A stretch of 64,000 nt of DNA from Betaproteobacteria bacterium (GTDB lineage Bacteria; Pseudomonadota; Gammaproteobacteria; Burkholderiales; Casimicrobiaceae): NCBI GenBank assembly GCA_013298145.1, contig JAAFJO010000001.1:310001-374000 (forward strand). Direction: 5' to 3'. The notes under the pieces are model-generated. The model had not been told where the DNA came from and searched no databases. It saw nothing but the letters and a program-made list of their open reading frames with translations. Made by a program: the position numbers and the translations under genes. This document shows positions 36,203 to 45,886 of the stretch, piece after piece (positions within the stretch are counted from its first letter, which is position 1; every line of letters begins with the position of its first letter).

Positions 36203-36861
36203 GCCTGCACCTCGTTTGCGACCAGACGCTCTGGCGCTTTGATCGCTGAGAGCGTCACTTCGATGGCATTCGTGGCACGAATATCGACGCGCTGGTGAGA
36301 GGTCAGCACCACGATTCGCCCCTCGGCTAGGGTCGCTTCAATGTGGCCCGCCAGCAGCGCTTGCGTCGCCACATCAAGCGCCACAAACGGCTCATCGAGC
36401 AACCACGCGGCGGTTTCGTTGCCCGGCAAAAAAAGCCGCGCAAGGGCGACGCGCTTCTTTTGGCCTTGCGACAAACTGCCGACCCGGCGATCAATCAGCG
36501 CAGCCACGCCTGTGCGCGCAAGGGCTGCGCGAACCTCGGCTCGAGTGACCGATTTTCCAGCAACACCCGAAGCGAACGCCAGATTCTCGTATGGCGAGAG
36601 CGAATCATTCATTGCATTTGAATGACCAATGAAAACGCGCTTTGCCCCGATGTAGTGTGCGCTTGGTGCGCTTAACCATTGAATCGAACCACTCGCAACG
36701 GACGTGAGCCCCGCGAGCGCGCGAAGCAGCGTTGTTTTACCCGCGCCGTTTTCGCCAGTCACGCGAACCAGGGCGCCCGCATCCGTGTTGAAGGTGAGCG
36801 GCGCAAAGAGTGGGCGCTCACCCCGCTCAATGGTGACCGCACTCACCGATAGCCCGGTCAT
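36199..36861 (-). CDS. ccmA: Cytochrome c biogenesis ATP-binding protein CcmA
   Basis: CcmA powers release of holo-CcmE from CcmC. The 220-residue ATPase has Walker A GENGAGKTT, signature LSQGQKKR, Walker B WLLDEPFVALD and H-loop TSHQRVD. LSQGQKKR instead of LSGGQ is normal for CcmA. It overlaps ccmB downstream and the MFS gene upstream, each by four bases, so the MFS gene appears to lead the transcript. Confidence 0.94.
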   Translation of the reverse strand: MTGLSVSAVTIERGERPLFAPLTFNTDAGALVRVTGENGAGKTTLLRALAGLTSVASGSIQWLSAPSAHYIGAKRVFIGHSNAMNDSLSPYENLAFASGVAGKSVTRAEVRAALARTGVAALIDRRVGSLSQGQKKRVALARLFLPGNETAAWLLDEPFVALDVATQALLAGHIEATLAEGRIVVLTSHQRVDIRATNAIEVTLSAIKAPERLVANEVQA

Positions 36862-38075
36862 GACACGCTTCGCACTTTGTAGCCCGCCCAGATCGAGGCG
36901 AGCCCGAATAGGACGGCGACGCAGCCGACGGCTTCGTAGCCGACGATCCGGCCGCTGGGAAGCGTGGTCAGCATCGCGCCGCCCAACATGGCGGCAATCC
37001 CCAGGAAGAGGTTTTGCACGGCGGCATTGAGTGACATGAGTCGCCCGCGCATGTGCGGCGTGGTCGCGGCGGTCACCATCGCCGTGGCGGGCACGAAGCG
37101 GCCGCTCACAAAAATAAAGAACAACACCGAGATCGCGATTTGCATCGGCATGCCGCCACCCAATGGATGTGTGATGAGCAAAATCGGAATGCCCGAGAAC
37201 ATCACGAGCCAGTAGTAGACCGCGGGGCGGAAATATTTGTCAGACATCGAGCCGAACAGCGGGCGCGTGAAAAACGTCATCGCGCCGCCGACGATGTAGA
37301 AAAGCGCGAGCTGCGATTCGGTGAGCCCTTCGTTCGCGATTCGGGTCGGTGCGATGTACGGAATCACGATCATGCCCGAGAGCGTGAGGAGCGCGGACAT
37401 CGTCATCGCCCAAAAGTGATTTCGATTCGAGAGCACTTCCATGTACGAGCGCCACACGCCCGTCGGCTTGCCTTCGCGAATGTGCGTGCGCATCGCGGGA
37501 AGCGCCCAGTGCGCAACGAACCAAAGCGCAATGCACAACACTGAGAGCCCGATGAAGGGCGCTCGCCAGGTTGAATGGCCCGCAACGTAGAGCGACAACG
37601 GCACACCAATCACCGCCGAAAAAGAAAACGCCAGCATCACAAGCGACATCGCGCGGCCGCGACGCGCATCCGGGATCACGTCTCCGAGCATTGCCATCGT
37701 GATCGAGCCTTGCACGCCGCCGAAAAATCCAGCCACGGCGCGCGCGATCAACAACGTTGAGTAATTGGGCGCGACAGCGCAGCCAATGGTACCGATGATC
37801 AGCCCCGCGTAGCTCAGAAGGAGCGCTGTCTTGCGATCAAAACGATCTGCAATTGAGGTGAGCATCAGGCTTGATGCGGCTGCGGAGAGCGCGTAGGCCG
37901 AGACCAGCACGCCGAATTGAGCCGAGCTGATGCCGAAATCGCGCATTAAGTAGGCGGACAGCGGCATCATCACCATGAAATCCACGATGTTCGTGAAATT
38001 CATGATCGCGATCAGCCAAAGGAATTGGCGCTCTTTGCGCGGATTGGCGACGATGTCTGCGAAGGTAAGGGGCAT
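36858..38075 (-). CDS. MFS transporter upstream of ccmA
   Basis: A 405-residue major facilitator with twelve predicted hydrophobic segments. The loop 2-3 motif appears as TSIADRFDRKTALLLSYAG and the loop 8-9 copy as GSMSDKYFRPAVYYW. The N-terminal FLWLIAIMNFTNIVDFMVMMPL, quoted in part, resembles drug and sugar efflux (DHA1-type) carriers. Substrate is unknown. Its stop overlaps the ccmA start (four bases), which suggests co-expression with the cytochrome c maturation genes. Confidence 0.88.
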   Translation of the reverse strand: MPLTFADIVANPRKERQFLWLIAIMNFTNIVDFMVMMPLSAYLMRDFGISSAQFGVLVSAYALSAAASSLMLTSIADRFDRKTALLLSYAGLIIGTIGCAVAPNYSTLLIARAVAGFFGGVQGSITMAMLGDVIPDARRGRAMSLVMLAFSFSAVIGVPLSLYVAGHSTWRAPFIGLSVLCIALWFVAHWALPAMRTHIREGKPTGVWRSYMEVLSNRNHFWAMTMSALLTLSGMIVIPYIAPTRIANEGLTESQLALFYIVGGAMTFFTRPLFGSMSDKYFRPAVYYWLVMFSGIPILLITHPLGGGMPMQIAISVLFFIFVSGRFVPATAMVTAATTPHMRGRLMSLNAAVQNLFLGIAAMLGGAMLTTLPSGRIVGYEAVGCVAVLFGLASIWAGYKVRSVS

Positions 38076-38206
38076 GAAAAACGGGGCGCAGGGCCCCGAG
38101 ATTCATTGCAGCGCAAACGAGAGTGTTTGCGCGCGAGGGTGCGATGCGATGCCCGATTTTACGGGCTTCGGCGACCGCGAACGAAACGCAGGCCTTCGGA
38201 TTTGAG

Positions 38207-40975
38207 TTACTTCACTTTGCTGAAATCGCCTGCGACGACTGAAGAGAGCGCATCAACATCGATGAACTTCTTCACTGTTGCGTCAAAGTCCGCTTTTTTG
38301 AGTGAGCGAATCTTTGATTCCACCGAGTCGACAAACGCAAACGTGCGCTCCGTATCCGTCAAAAGCGTGAGCTGCGAGGCGAGTGCCGCATCGCTGGTAC
38401 GACGAACCAAGCGCTGATCCAGGAACGATTTCTTCTGCGCTTCAAACTCGGCTTCGGTGAGCTCACCATTGGTCAATCGCTTCAATTCATCACGCAAGGA
38501 GGCCTCCGCCTTCGCCGCGTTTTGTGGGTTCGCGATGAAGCCGAAGGTCCAGCTTGCATTGCTTGAGTAGGTTGGTACCGTGGCGTAACTAAACACGTCG
38601 TAGGAAAGCCCCTCTTTTTCACGAACACGGGTGAAAAGCCGCGCGCCCGCTGAGCCGCCAACAATGAAATCGGCGAGCAATAACGATGGGTAGTCGGTCG
38701 CTTTGTCTTGCAACGGGAAGGCAACTCGCGCCACAAACGTTGCATTTTCTTTATCGGGCGTTTGCAAGCGCTCCGATTTTTTGGCGATGTTTTGATGCTC
38801 GGTCACGATACGACGAAATGGCTTCTGCAACTTCATTGACGCAAAATTCTTTTGCAGCGCTGATTTCACTGCGGGCGCATCGAAATCGCCCACAATCGAA
38901 AGCTCTGCCGCAGAGAGACCACGCATCTGGGAGACATAGCTCAGCACCTGTTCACGCGTCACCGCACGAAGCGAAGCGATTCGCTCAGCGGGCGTTTCAA
39001 CGTAGCGGACGTTGTTTTTCGCAAACGGCGCGAAGTGGCGCTCAATCGCATTGAAGGCAACACTCTCCGGATCCTTCGAAGACTCTTCGATGGAGGTGAT
39101 GATTTCCTTCTTCACCAGCTCAATTTCGCTCGCGGGGAAGCTCGCCGTGGCGTAAACATTGGACACGAGTGCTAGTAGATCGGGAACAAAATCGCGCTTG
39201 GTTTGAAAGTTGCCGCCGCTCAAGCCAATCGAGCCGCTCGCGCGCAGTTGATCCATGCGATCACGAATCGCCTGGCGATCAAGGCCCTTTGCGCCGCGCA
39301 TCATCGTCGCGCTCGCCAAAGTTTCAATTGCGGATTTGCCGGTGCGCGAGGCTTCATCGCCGAACCCGATGGTGAGCGCAATATTCACCGTGTTGCCGCG
39401 TGTTTTCTTCGGAAGCAGATTCACGCGTAGGCCGTTTGCCAATGTCAGTCGCTCAACGCGTTTTTCGATGTTGGCGGGCGTCGGCTCAAATTGTTCACCT
39501 TCACCGAGCGCGTCACCGCCTTTGAAGTCTTTCATCAACGCTGTAATCGTTGGCGTTACAGGCATCTCGCTGCGATCAGGCTTTGCGGTGGGGATGAATC
39601 GACCCAGGGTTCGGTTCTGCGGCTTGAAGTACGTTCTGGCGACTCGCTCCACATCGGCAAGGCTCACTGTTTGCAAGCGATCACGTTGCAAAAAGAACGT
39701 ACGCCAATCACCCAGGGCAATCGCCTCCGAAAGCGCGACGGCGAATCGACCTGAATTGGCAAGCACTTGTTCGTTTTCCTTTTCGAACTGCAGTTTTACG
39801 CGGGTGAGCTCAGCAGCGGAAAATGGTTTTGCTGCTTCAACTTCGATCACACGCAAGAACGCATCACGCGCCCGGTCCAGCAGCTGATTCTTGTTGAGCG
39901 TCGCCCAAAACCCCGTCGCGGCGGGATCAAACATCGAATCATGGTCGCCCTCCACGGCCACAGCGAGCTTGCTTTCGACCATCGCTTTATAGAGTCGCCC
40001 AGCGGGCTCCGTGGTCATGAGCCGTGACAGCACTTGCAGCGCCGCGTGATCTGGATGAAGTGCGGACGGCGCGCGGTAAGAGGCAAACAAGTATTGCGAA
40101 TCGCCAACGCGGCGCACCGTGACTTCGCGTTCGCCATCTTGCGTGGGCTCCACCGTCCAGAGCTTTTGCAACTGTCGAGTTGGCTTTGGAATTGCACCGA
40201 AAAACTGTTCAATCCAGGCGAGCGTCTTGTCGGTGTCAAACTTTCCTGCAACCAGCAGCACCGCATTGTCAGGCTGGTAATAGTTGCGATAGAAGGCGCG
40301 CAAATTCTCGATGCCGACGTTTTCAATATCGCTGCGATTGCCAATCGTTGAATTGCCGTAGTTATGCCAATTGAACTGCGCGGATCGCACACGTTCTGAT
40401 AAGGCCCATTGCGGATTGTTTTCGCCGCGCTCGAATTCATTTCGTACGACGGTCATTTCGGTATCAAGCTCTTCGCGCAAGATCTTCGAATTGACCATGC
40501 GATCCGCTTCCATTTCGAGCGCCCAACGCAAGTTGTCATCGGTTGCGTTAAAGGTTTCGAAATAGTTGGTACGGTCAGTCCACGTGGTGCCGTTGTTGAT
40601 GAACCCTCGATCATTCATCTCTTTCCAAAGATTCGGATACTTGCCCGAAGCCTTGAAGAGCATGTGTTCAAGCAAGTGCGCCATGCCGGTTTCGCCATAG
40701 CCTTCGTGGCGAGAGCCCACTAAGTAAGTGATGTTGACCGTTGTTTTCGGCGTGGATGCGTCTGGGAAGAGCAGCACGCGCAATCCATTTGCGCGCAGGG
40801 TGTATTCAGTGAGCCCGGCGACGCTCGGGCCACGATCCCACGCTTGCGCTGCGCTGGCTAGGGTCGGCTTGGCGGCAGTCGTGGGAGTCGCGTTTGGTTG
40901 CGCAAACGCGAGCGTGCTCGCTGTGAAGGCAACGAAAACCGGTGCCAAAAGCGTGTGTTTAATGTAGTTTTTCAT
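38207..40975 (-). CDS. Periplasmic M16-family zinc protease
   Basis: A 922-residue two-lobed pitrilysin-type protease. A signal peptide (LLAPVFVAFTASTLAFA) precedes the first M16 domain, whose inverted zinc motif HLLEH has ligands H100 and H104 and catalytic E103, with the distal glutamate in ALEMEADRM. The second half (from about residue 490, VERLTLANGLRVNLLP) is a second pair of M16 lobes without the zinc motif, as usual. Likely role is degradation of small peptides in the periplasm. It stands alone, 48 bp after the Atm1-type gene. Confidence 0.92.
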   Translation of the reverse strand: MKNYIKHTLLAPVFVAFTASTLAFAQPNATPTTAAKPTLASAAQAWDRGPSVAGLTEYTLRANGLRVLLFPDASTPKTTVNITYLVGSRHEGYGETGMAHLLEHMLFKASGKYPNLWKEMNDRGFINNGTTWTDRTNYFETFNATDDNLRWALEMEADRMVNSKILREELDTEMTVVRNEFERGENNPQWALSERVRSAQFNWHNYGNSTIGNRSDIENVGIENLRAFYRNYYQPDNAVLLVAGKFDTDKTLAWIEQFFGAIPKPTRQLQKLWTVEPTQDGEREVTVRRVGDSQYLFASYRAPSALHPDHAALQVLSRLMTTEPAGRLYKAMVESKLAVAVEGDHDSMFDPAATGFWATLNKNQLLDRARDAFLRVIEVEAAKPFSAAELTRVKLQFEKENEQVLANSGRFAVALSEAIALGDWRTFFLQRDRLQTVSLADVERVARTYFKPQNRTLGRFIPTAKPDRSEMPVTPTITALMKDFKGGDALGEGEQFEPTPANIEKRVERLTLANGLRVNLLPKKTRGNTVNIALTIGFGDEASRTGKSAIETLASATMMRGAKGLDRQAIRDRMDQLRASGSIGLSGGNFQTKRDFVPDLLALVSNVYATASFPASEIELVKKEIITSIEESSKDPESVAFNAIERHFAPFAKNNVRYVETPAERIASLRAVTREQVLSYVSQMRGLSAAELSIVGDFDAPAVKSALQKNFASMKLQKPFRRIVTEHQNIAKKSERLQTPDKENATFVARVAFPLQDKATDYPSLLLADFIVGGSAGARLFTRVREKEGLSYDVFSYATVPTYSSNASWTFGFIANPQNAAKAEASLRDELKRLTNGELTEAEFEAQKKSFLDQRLVRRTSDAALASQLTLLTDTERTFAFVDSVESKIRSLKKADFDATVKKFIDVDALSSVVAGDFSKVK

Positions 40976-41022
40976 ACGAGGAGGAGAAATCCGGGCGACA
41001 AACTCGCTTCGAACCGACGAGT

Positions 41023-42849
41023 TTAGTGGGGTTGTGAGACCGACTGAACGTCATTCGTCGCATCGGCCTGCAGCGACCATAAGCGTGCATAGACTCCGCC
41101 GCTCGTGAGCAGTTCACTATGCGTGCCGCGTTCAACAATGCGGCCGGAGTCCATCACGATAATCTGATCCGCCTCGACGATGGTGGAAAGACGGTGGGCA
41201 ATGATCATCGTGGTGCGTTCGCGGCTCACCGCTGCAATCTCTGCCTGAATCGCCTTCTCGCTTTCGCTATCGAGCGCTGAGGTTGCTTCGTCGAATATCA
41301 GAATCGTAGGATTTTTAAGCAGCGCGCGGGCAATGGCGACCCGCTGTTTTTCGCCGCCGGAGAGCTTCAGTCCGCGCTCGCCAACCGACGTTTGCAATCC
41401 GTCTGGCAGTTTCGCAATGAACTGGTCGAGCCGCGCTTGGCGAATGGCTTGCGCTAGCGCTTCGTCACTCGCTTCGGGGCGACCGTAGCGCAAGTTGTAT
41501 TCGAGCGTGTCGTTGAACAACACGGTGTCTTGCGGCACGATGGCGATCGCAGCGCGTAGCGAGGGCTGCGTCATGTCGCGGATATCGGTGCCATCGATGC
41601 GGATTGCGCCGTCAGTGACATCGTAGAACCGAAACAGCAGCCGTGCGAGCGTGCTCTTGCCACCGCCGCTTGCGCCAACCACCGCCAGCGTTTTTCCTGC
41701 GGGAATTTCAAAGCTGATTTCTTGCAAAATCGCTCTATTTTCCTCGTATCGAAAGCTAACGTTATCAAACTCAACAAAGCCGCTTTTGTCGGCGTTGCCC
41801 TGATAAACAATGGCGTTAGGCCGATCTGCCACTTCCTGATTTTCGCGAAGTAAGCCAAACATGCGCCCCATGTCGGTGACCGCTTGGCGAATCTCGCGAT
41901 AAATCACGCCCAAAAAATTAAGCGGCGCGTAGAGCTGAATCAAAAACGCGTTGACCATCACCAGATCGCCAATCGTCATCTTGCCGACCATGACGCCGTC
42001 GATCGCGCGCCACATGACGAGGCTCGCGCCCGCCGCGATGAAAAAACTCTGGCCAAGATTCAAGAGCGAAAGCGAGGTTTGCGAGCGCACGGCGGCGCGC
42101 TCCCAGCGCTGCAAACTTTGATCGTAGCGATCCGCTTCGAATCGCTCGTTGCCGAAATACTTCACCGTCTCGTAGTTCAACAGCGAATCGATGGCTTTCG
42201 AGTTCGCTTTGGAATCGAGCTCGTTCATTTCCTTACGAAATGCAGTTCGCCATTCGGTGACGAAAATTGTGTACGCAATGTAGAGGCCAAGCGTCACCAA
42301 GGTAATCGTCACGAAACTCCAGTCGTAATTCCACGCCAAGATGCCTGCAACGAGCGCGAGCTCAATCAACGTGGGCACGATTGAAAACAGCATGTAAGAG
42401 AGCAACGACGAGATGCCACGTGTGCCGCGCTCAATGTCGCGGGTGAGTCCGCCGGTTTGTCGCGCTAGATGAAATCTGAGCGACAGTCGATGCAGATGCT
42501 CGAAGGTTTCCAGCGCTACCCGGCGGATCGAGCGTTGGGTCACTTTGGCGAAAAAGAATTCGCGCAGCTCGGTAAAAAAGGTAACGGACAACCGCGCAAA
42601 GCCGTAAGCGATCAAGAGCGCGAATGGTGCGGCAAGCAGCGCCTTTTCAACGCTCATTCGATCCACGATCCACTTGAGCGTCACCGGCACCATCACGTTC
42701 GCGATCTTCGCGAGCAGCAGGCAGCTCAGTGCCACAGCGATTCGCGGCTTGTGTTGCGCGAGGTACGGCCAAAGCAAGCGAATGGGCGAGCGTAAATCGT
42801 CAGCGGGGGAATTCATGGCGCTCGAAGCGGGCTGTGAGCGATCAATCAC
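41023..42849 (-). CDS. Atm1-type ABC exporter
   Basis: A 608-residue half-transporter: six membrane helices, then an ATPase domain. Walker A is GASGGGKST, signature LSGGEKQR, Walker B ILIFDEATSALD, H-loop IIAHRLSTI. FHLARQTGGLTRDIERGTRGIS (partly quoted) and NYETVKYFGNE are diagnostic of the Atm1/HMT family, which exports glutathione conjugates or metal-glutathione complexes. MsbA and other lipid exporters lack these motifs. It overlaps the preceding response regulator gene by four bases. Confidence 0.92.
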   Translation of the reverse strand: MIDRSQPASSAMNSPADDLRSPIRLLWPYLAQHKPRIAVALSCLLLAKIANVMVPVTLKWIVDRMSVEKALLAAPFALLIAYGFARLSVTFFTELREFFFAKVTQRSIRRVALETFEHLHRLSLRFHLARQTGGLTRDIERGTRGISSLLSYMLFSIVPTLIELALVAGILAWNYDWSFVTITLVTLGLYIAYTIFVTEWRTAFRKEMNELDSKANSKAIDSLLNYETVKYFGNERFEADRYDQSLQRWERAAVRSQTSLSLLNLGQSFFIAAGASLVMWRAIDGVMVGKMTIGDLVMVNAFLIQLYAPLNFLGVIYREIRQAVTDMGRMFGLLRENQEVADRPNAIVYQGNADKSGFVEFDNVSFRYEENRAILQEISFEIPAGKTLAVVGASGGGKSTLARLLFRFYDVTDGAIRIDGTDIRDMTQPSLRAAIAIVPQDTVLFNDTLEYNLRYGRPEASDEALAQAIRQARLDQFIAKLPDGLQTSVGERGLKLSGGEKQRVAIARALLKNPTILIFDEATSALDSESEKAIQAEIAAVSRERTTMIIAHRLSTIVEADQIIVMDSGRIVERGTHSELLTSGGVYARLWSLQADATNDVQSVSQPH

Positions 42850-43817
42850 CCGCGCTTAAGCTTTCCTTGTGAGGCGAACTGAGTGAGCACGGCGACAAAT
42901 TCACTCATCTTCGTTGGCTTGGTGAGGTAGGCGTCGCAACCAGCAAGTTTCGCGCGCAATCGATCCACTGCGCCGGTTCGCGAGGTCAGCATGATCAACA
43001 ACTGCGGCGTGTTGATACCGAGTAGTCGGAGGCGGCGGATCGTCTCCGGGCCCTTGATGCCCGGCATTTCGAAATCGATCAGCGCGACGTCATAGACCTT
43101 CACGCCCGCCATGCGAACGCCTTCTTCGCCATCAACAGCCGTATCAACGTTAAAGCCAATCTTCACCAGCGCATCTTGAATCGAGACCCGTGAAAACTTC
43201 GAATCATCAATCACGAGGATCGAGAGCTTGCGCTGCCACGGCAGCGATTCCTGGTTGTCGCGGGGCGCGGCCTTGATTTCAACGGGCGGTAGCGCAGCGG
43301 CGGCCTCGCTCGGCGCGGGCGTCGCGACGGCCGGTTCGCTGTTTAACTGAGCGGGCGCGTCGTCTGTGCTTGTGAATTCGGTGTTGGCTGACGGCGAGGA
43401 TTCTTCAGCGGGCGGCAGTGCGGGGGCGGGGGCTGCGTGGTGCTGCACGAGGTGTGGCGGATACCAGCCTTCGCGCAATCGATTGATACCCTGCGCCAAG
43501 GAATAAAGCAGCTGGGAATTTTGCTGAACTTGGTAATAGGCCGCATCAGAGGCGAATTGCTGCACCAATCCTATTGTTCGCCCCGGTTGCTTAAAACGGC
43601 GCACGGCCATCACGGATTCAGGCTGCGACATGTTGGCGATCAGCACATCGGCATCAAGCGCGTCGGTCACCTCAAGCGATGTGCCAGCGCTGCTCGGGCG
43701 ACGCAGGAATACGCGCAAAAGCTCGTTGTCGCGCGGGCTGAAACCGACCAGACGCGCGGTCGCGAGCATCACTGGTTCACCAGTTTGCGCGGATTCGGGA
43801 GCCGAGTCGTCTGTCAT
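42846..43817 (-). CDS. Two-domain response regulator with degenerate N-terminus
   Basis: A 323-residue protein. Residues ~200-320 form a CheY-type receiver: LSILVIDDSKFSR, phospho-acceptor Asp in ALIDFEMPG, T in MLTSRTG and K in YLTKPTK. Residues 1-115 look like a second receiver-like fold without an acidic pocket or phospho-acceptor (DADVLIANMSQPESV replaces the usual Asp segment). A Pro/Ala/Glu-rich linker joins the two. There is no DNA-binding or enzymatic output domain. Overlap with the Atm1-type gene suggests co-expression. The partner kinase is not in the window. Confidence 0.85.
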   Translation of the reverse strand: MTDDSAPESAQTGEPVMLATARLVGFSPRDNELLRVFLRRPSSAGTSLEVTDALDADVLIANMSQPESVMAVRRFKQPGRTIGLVQQFASDAAYYQVQQNSQLLYSLAQGINRLREGWYPPHLVQHHAAPAPALPPAEESSPSANTEFTSTDDAPAQLNSEPAVATPAPSEAAAALPPVEIKAAPRDNQESLPWQRKLSILVIDDSKFSRVSIQDALVKIGFNVDTAVDGEEGVRMAGVKVYDVALIDFEMPGIKGPETIRRLRLLGINTPQLLIMLTSRTGAVDRLRAKLAGCDAYLTKPTKMSEFVAVLTQFASQGKLKRG

Positions 43818-43909
43818 CGAGCCATTATAGGAATCAGATTAATTGCCACTGCATAATCGTCTTCGCGGAGACTGATATTGGGCTCGCAGTGTGTTTTTTG
43901 CTCACTCGA

Positions 43910-45100
43910 TCACCATCTTTTACCTCGCGATCCGACAAAACCAACGGCCGCACGGATAAAGCCGTACGCCGCCCAGTCAAGTACGCGTGCAAACCAACTG
44001 CGCTCACGCCAGCGATCCGGATCCACCTTCGTTCCGCCCGTCGCAATCAGGGATCCGAGTTCTTGCGTGAGTTCTGTTGCGAAATCGCGATCCCTCACAA
44101 ACACATTGGCCTCGCGCGCGAGCAACAGCGAGAACGGATCAATGTTGGACGAGCCCACGGTCGCCCAGCGACGATCCACGACCGCGACCTTGGCGTGCAA
44201 AAAGCTTTTCTCGTATTCAACGATGCCAACACCGCCCTCGAGCAATTGACCATAAAGCGCTTTGCTGCCGTGGTGAAGTACGGCGTATTCAACCCGCCCC
44301 TGCAACAGAAGCGTTACTTTGACCCCGCGCGCTGCGGCGGCGATCAATTCCCGCCGGAATCGAATTCCGGGGAAAAAGTAGGCGCACGCGATAATCACTT
44401 CCTCGCGCGCCGAGCGAATCGCCGCCAAATAGGCGTGCTCGATATGGCGGCGATAGCGAAAGTTATCGCGCACCAGAAACTTGGCGGTGGTGGGCCCGGC
44501 GCTCGCTGGATTCGCGATAAGTTCGAGCGTTGGCAGGCGGCGCGGATCCAGATTCACCACGCGCAGTACCCGCCAGAGCCGATGCGCGGCCTCCACAATG
44601 GGCTCAAGGATCGGCCCTTCAACGCGCACCGCGAAATCGATTCGTGGCGGCGTGTGACCCGGCGTGTTCATATCGTCGATGAGATTGATCCCGCCTACAA
44701 AGGCAAATCTCCCATCGATGACGACCAATTTTCGGTGCAATCGCCGCAAGCGCGCTAGCCGCCAGGTGTTCGGAAACACATCGGCACGATAAAGCACAAT
44801 CCAGGCACCTGCGCGCACTAACGCGTCGCGCAGCTGATGTGTAAGGTAGGCTTTGCTGCCATATCCGTCAACGATGACGCGCACGCTTACACCACGTTCG
44901 GCAGCTGCAGCGAGTGCATCGGCGACCACCGCGCCCGATGCATCATCGGCCAGGATATAAGCCTCAACATACACCGAGCGCTCTGCGCTCTCGATAGCCG
45001 TGATCAGCGCCGGGAAGTATTCAGTCCCGTTACGCAGCAGAGTGACTCGATTTCCGGCGCTGTAAGTGCTCACAGTAGGATTGTCTGCTGCCAAGCCCAC
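43910..45100 (-). CDS. clsB: Cardiolipin synthase B-like phospholipase D-family protein
   Basis: A 396-residue PLD-superfamily enzyme. Two HKD motifs are present: HRKLVVIDGRFAFVGG and HAKVAVVDRRWATVGSSN. RVTLLRNGTEYFPALITAIESA at the N-terminus and the lack of N-terminal membrane helices match ClsB, which joins phosphatidylglycerols or related donors. The gene opens with GTG at 45100; an alternative GTG at 45073 would start right before the conserved region. It stands 82 bp after the DUF2867 gene on the same strand. Confidence 0.87.
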   Translation of the reverse strand: MGLAADNPTVSTYSAGNRVTLLRNGTEYFPALITAIESAERSVYVEAYILADDASGAVVADALAAAAERGVSVRVIVDGYGSKAYLTHQLRDALVRAGAWIVLYRADVFPNTWRLARLRRLHRKLVVIDGRFAFVGGINLIDDMNTPGHTPPRIDFAVRVEGPILEPIVEAAHRLWRVLRVVNLDPRRLPTLELIANPASAGPTTAKFLVRDNFRYRRHIEHAYLAAIRSAREEVIIACAYFFPGIRFRRELIAAAARGVKVTLLLQGRVEYAVLHHGSKALYGQLLEGGVGIVEYEKSFLHAKVAVVDRRWATVGSSNIDPFSLLLAREANVFVRDRDFATELTQELGSLIATGGTKVDPDRWRERSWFARVLDWAAYGFIRAAVGFVGSRGKRW

Positions 45101-45182
45101 GGCGTAAAGTCGGGCAAGCGAGCGCTAGGGAAACGCCTAAAACGATATGCAACGCTTCTGCGCGCGGCCGATCGAGCGAGCG

Positions 45183-45728
45183 CTAGACGCCGAGAACGCT
45201 TTCGCGCGGACCGGCAATCGACGCAAGTACGGCCGGGGCGATTCGTCGATGCGCTGGCGTCACCGGCAACATATAGAGCCGCCCCAGCCAATTCTTAACG
45301 TGGACGACGGTCGTGAGTGTGATTTCAACCGCAGATTGATCCTCAAGTGGGCGGCGATGCACGCTCAGCACGACATCGAGATGCTTGTCGCAATCGCCGA
45401 GCAACACCTCGTCAAAAGAATTTTCGAAAAGTGTAAAGATCCCCACCCGATCGCCGGGTAAATAGCTATCAAGCGGTCGCGCGCGATCCACCGCGCTTAA
45501 GGTGCCAAGATTTTTCAACCCCGCAAGCCGCACGATACGGTTGCGCGCAGTCATGGCCAGATTCACCCAGCGCGGCGTTTTCTGAGAGGCGGCCAAAAAA
45601 TGTTCCAGCGCTGAGCGCTCGTGCTGACTAGAGGTAACGCGCCAGGCGTCGTAAAAACTTGCGCCGCTCAAGCGTTCAGCGATGCGGCTATTCACAGGAA
45701 CAGGGACTTCAAACGGTGGAGAGCGCAT
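45183..45728 (-). CDS. DUF2867-type protein
   Basis: A 181-residue protein resembling the DUF2867 family. Family-like segments are YDAWRVTSSQHERSALEHFLA near the N-terminus, GDRVGIFTLFENSFDEVLLGD in the middle and VHVKNWLGRLYMLPVTPAHRRIAP toward the end, all typical positions for DUF2867. No signal peptide or catalytic motif can be named. ATG at 45728 is preferred over an upstream start at 45740. Function unknown. Confidence 0.75.
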   Translation of the reverse strand: MRSPPFEVPVPVNSRIAERLSGASFYDAWRVTSSQHERSALEHFLAASQKTPRWVNLAMTARNRIVRLAGLKNLGTLSAVDRARPLDSYLPGDRVGIFTLFENSFDEVLLGDCDKHLDVVLSVHRRPLEDQSAVEITLTTVVHVKNWLGRLYMLPVTPAHRRIAPAVLASIAGPRESVLGV

Positions 45729-45886
45729 CGTACACGTCAATTTAGCGGGCGAATAGGCTGCGACATTTCAACGTAAAGTAAGCGCAATGTCGAGCACCCT
45801 CGGCCCCACTGTCGTCTCGCGCGCCGATGCGCGCTATCCGAAAGCAGTTTTCTCGTGGCAAACAGGTACGCGCATCGCTGCATCAA

